Assembly: GCF_024713945.1 (NCBI RefSeq)
Contig: NC_134677.1
Location: forward strand, 5,087,001 to 5,151,000
Direction: 5' to 3'
Length of the DNA: 64,000 bases
Origin: Dermatophagoides farinae
Taxonomy: Eukaryota > Arthropoda > Arachnida > Sarcoptiformes > Pyroglyphidae
Position numbers and translations under genes: made by a program. Positions 61,220 to 64,000 of this stretch are shown here, one piece after another; positions within the stretch are counted from its first letter, which is position 1; each line of letters begins with the position of its first letter. The notes under the pieces are model-generated. The model was given only the letters and a program-made list of their open reading frames with translations, did not search any database and was not told the DNA's origin.

Positions 61220-62781
61220 TAAGCCGTATATGGGAAGCAATAACTAACCAATAACAAATAAAAATTGTTTCCACTTTGCACAAAACGAAAGAACAAAAAA
61301 AAATATATATAGATGAGATCGTTGGTTGACCACATCAATAGGATACCGGTGGCCATGTATTGTAAAAGTATATTTCCATTCTTTGGATTGCCATAAGTAT
61401 CATCATTATCATTGGTGGTCGACTATTAATATATACAGGCCATATAATCATTTCCAGTCATTGACTTTTGCTAAAATAAAAATAATAATAATAATAAGCT
61501 TTCATTTTTTTCATATTCCTATTGAACCAATTATACGGCAAAAGCAAGAAGATAAAAAATATAAAAGAATAAAACTGTTACATTCTTATAAATAAGAAAA
61601 AAACTATTCCAATTGAAAAAAACCTCATATTAAACTGCTAAAGTGAGAATAACCAAAAACAACTAAAGAATCCTAAAATCGTTTTCATAAAAAAGGAACA
61701 AGTGGCGGTCTCTGAGGATTTCAATCGATACTTAATATCTTCATCATTAGCATAAGCATTTTTTGAAGGTATAATAAAAATCATAATCACATTCGAGAAT
61801 CAAAATCAAAACAAATATGGCCAATAAATGTCAAACATTATATATATCATTCTTTATCACAATTGATTTTATTCATTTTTATTATTTAAAAGTCATCATT
61901 GTTATTTTCTTTTTAATCTAACCAGGTTAATAGGATATTAATCATTAATCAATCAATAAATCTTTAAATGAAATCGACATAATGACAAAAAAAAGTGCAA
62001 TCAAAATCAATAATGGTTGAAATCGGATGGATTTTCTTAAGAAAATAATACTCTGTAGTGTATTAATAATTATTGATTGATTGATTGACAATGCCATTTT
62101 TATATTGTATTTTTATGATTGTTTTATCACAACTACCTACAGGCAGATCATTTCAACCACACAATTGAATAATCAAATAATTGAGATATGATGATGATCA
62201 ATAAAAATCATTTTATTGATAAATGAAAAAAATCACGATGAACGTGTCCATGGCAATGGAAAAAATTGTATTTCTACAACAATTAGCGAGATTATTAATA
62301 GTAATTAGGTGTCAATTTTTTCAATTCAAGAATCAATAAAAAAAAATTCAATGACGAATAAAACAGAAAACCAAATCAATAATCAATTCAATTTTAAAAT
62401 CAATTGCCATATTACACGATTTGAAGTAATTCAATAAAAAAAGAGGATAATAACAGGATCCAGCTAAAATTCCATGCTTCATATAATCGATCGTTTGATT
62501 GATTTTATCTCAAGATGATGATCAATCGAGGATATTTTTTTGCCGCATTTGCCCAAAGTATCGATTTTTCTTTCGCTTGTTTTATATCTAATAGTTGGTT
62601 TTTTTTGAATCGAAGTTTGATGATTTTTTCTCCTATTTCTGATTCTTTTTTTTCGTCATGTCATAGCCCTGAGGGTCTGTTTAATTAAATCAATTTCGAT
62701 TTTTTTTGTGGTGCAGGACATCTTTTTTTGTGCTTTTGATGATTCAGTTTGACCAATTTCTGAAAAGATGCTTTTATAATC

Positions 62782-63419
62782 ATGGAACATTCCAAATTAT
62801 CACGATTAAATCAATCAAAAATGAATAACAATTTTATTCTAAGAAGAAAAGATTCCCCAAATTCAATTTCGGATAATGATTCCGATCCACAACAATCTCC
62901 ATCACCATCTAATAAATTTCGTCACCGTGATTCTGTTTTTGTCAATAAAAATCAAATTGAACAACGACGAATTAGTAAAGGCGAAACTGATGATGATGAA
63001 GATGATGATGATGAATTGAATCGAAACACTCAGTTTAATATGCAACGACAATCTAGCAGTGGATCACAGGTTCGATTCAAACTAAATGAAAATGATATTT
63101 CTGATAATGAAATCACAGTTCAGAATAACATACCTTTAAAGCGTAAACCTGAACCTATTATCATCGATGATAAAAATAGAAATGATCAAACAATGGAAAC
63201 GAAATTAAAATTACGGCCAACATTATCCTCATCATCGAATCGTTTTTCACAAACGACACCAACATCTGCCAATAAACGAATAAGTTTTGCACAATTTGAT
63301 CATGTTTTTAAATTTGATCATCCAACAACAAGCACATCAAAAAATGAAGACAAAAATCGAAAAGCGTCCATATATGATCATATGAAAAAAATAAACATTG
63401 ATAACCAAGATGACGATAG
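62782..63419 (+). CDS. First coding exon of a disordered phosphosite-rich protein (partial)
   Basis: The ATG at 62782 opens 212 codons, ending GACGATAG|GTAAGTTT, a near-consensus splice donor, so the gene continues to the right beyond the window. The stop just after the donor is intronic. The polypeptide is hydrophilic and disordered, with an acidic run (DDDEDDDDE), Ser-rich patches and several basophilic kinase-type sites (RRKDS, RHRDS, RRIS, RKAS). FAQFDHVFKFDHP near residues 175-187 is the only hydrophobic patch. A 3-codon upstream ORF starts at 62768. No domain is visible and the protein is not recognised. Coding status rests on length, composition distinct from background, and the donor. 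Confidence 0.7.
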
Positions 63420-64000
63420 GTAAGTTTATAAAGTAGATCAAAAATCATTAAAAGAAAATTGACCACAAATGCACCGGAACATATAGGCTGGTGAGTCATT
63501 GCCACTTGCACAAATAAATGAATGAATGAATCGAAATATACAAACTTTTTGTATAATGGCAGCTTGAAAATGTTTGTTTGTTTTTCGATCGCTTGATCAG
63601 AAGCTAACAACAGGCAGTAAGCTTATCACATAAATACACAAACAAGCAGCTGAATGATATATGTTGTAGATCTGATCCAGTCGAGATTTCTGTAAGTGAA
63701 AACAAACGAATAAAAAACAGAATTCTCAAAGGCAAAATAATAAGCCCAATGGAAAATTTTTTGCCATTCGATGATAAGGATCGTTTCGTTCATTGGATAA
63801 TTTCGATGATCGTAAATCAGCCATGAAGAAAAATGAAATATAATGGCGATATACGATCAAAAGTATGCCATGCGTCATTGTTGTTGATTTTATACTATTA
63901 TTAAAAAACAAAAAAAAGAGAAAAAATTTCAGACAAACAACAAACCTTGCAATGCAATATGTTCGATGATTGTCGCTGTTGTTTACGTTGATGTTGACGT
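63420..64000 (+). other. Start of an intron running off the window
   Basis: Begins GTAAGT after the exon above. No acceptor followed by a coding frame is evident before the window ends. The ORFs here are background. Confidence 0.5.

Larger units (their letters stand above)
41407..62781. other. 21-kb gene-poor block
   Basis: No confident protein exon. The ORFs are short, Phe/Lys/Ile/Asn-rich and often TTG-initiated. Features found are a 32-nt poly-A, several microsatellites, a hAT-like MITE (46678-46922), a fold-back element (48543-48640), a pogo/Tigger-like element (53189-53593), an exact 19-bp inverted repeat at 61201-61219 and one weak candidate exon near 44973. Part may be long introns of the minus-strand gene ending at 40930, whose upstream exons are not seen. 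Confidence 0.5.

Noticed and set aside
1-64000. CRISPR arrays, tRNA, rRNA, telomere repeats, viral genes
   Set aside because: Regular triplet and dinucleotide repeats are microsatellites without spacers. GTTCGA-type B-box matches lack a paired A box or cloverleaf. No polymerase, capsid or reverse-transcriptase motif was seen.

Overview
The window is a strongly AT-rich stretch of eukaryotic nuclear DNA. It has short introns (55-74 bp in the five that can be placed exactly), many trinucleotide and poly-A/T simple repeats, and animal-type proteins: a rhodopsin-class neuropeptide GPCR, an ING PHD protein, APMAP, PRA1, GSKIP and MAM-like secreted proteins. Base composition, tiny introns and short intergenic distances suggest an arthropod with a compact genome. 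An acariform (astigmatid, dust-mite-like) mite fits best. That placement is an inference from general character, not from a marker gene.

Layout. About 2.7-24 kb is gene-dense, with genes on both strands, mostly in convergent or divergent pairs: a two-TM protein with a long disordered tail (-), peptidase E / alpha-aspartyl dipeptidase (+), an ING1/2-like chromatin reader (-, two exons), PRA1/RABAC1 (+), an orphan four-TM protein (-, two exons), a second two-TM protein with a disordered tail (-, three exons), two convergent paralogous secreted MAM-like proteins (+ and -), APMAP/strictosidine-synthase-like (+), an orphan helical 182-aa protein (-) and GSKIP (+). A class A GPCR gene (+) stands at 30.0-31.6 kb. 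From 31.6 to 62.8 kb the window is almost gene-free. It holds one apparent terminal exon on the minus strand (40.9-41.4 kb, with four short linear-motif repeats), simple repeats, hairpins and decayed DNA-transposon copies. At 62.8 kb a disordered, phosphosite-rich first exon (+) begins and ends in a strong splice donor, so that gene continues beyond the window.

The genes are unrelated housekeeping and signalling functions, with no operon-like logic. The points of most interest are the tail-to-tail MAM-like paralogues that differ by one intron; a GPCR whose ORF starts inside TM1 and carries a DRC motif with very long second intracellular and extracellular loops; four repeats of an LIxxFEK-type motif in the 41-kb exon; and four mobile-element remnants not represented by any ORF (two related hAT-like MITEs, one pogo/Tigger-like element, one GC-rich fold-back element). 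I found no CRISPR array, tRNA, rRNA or viral gene.
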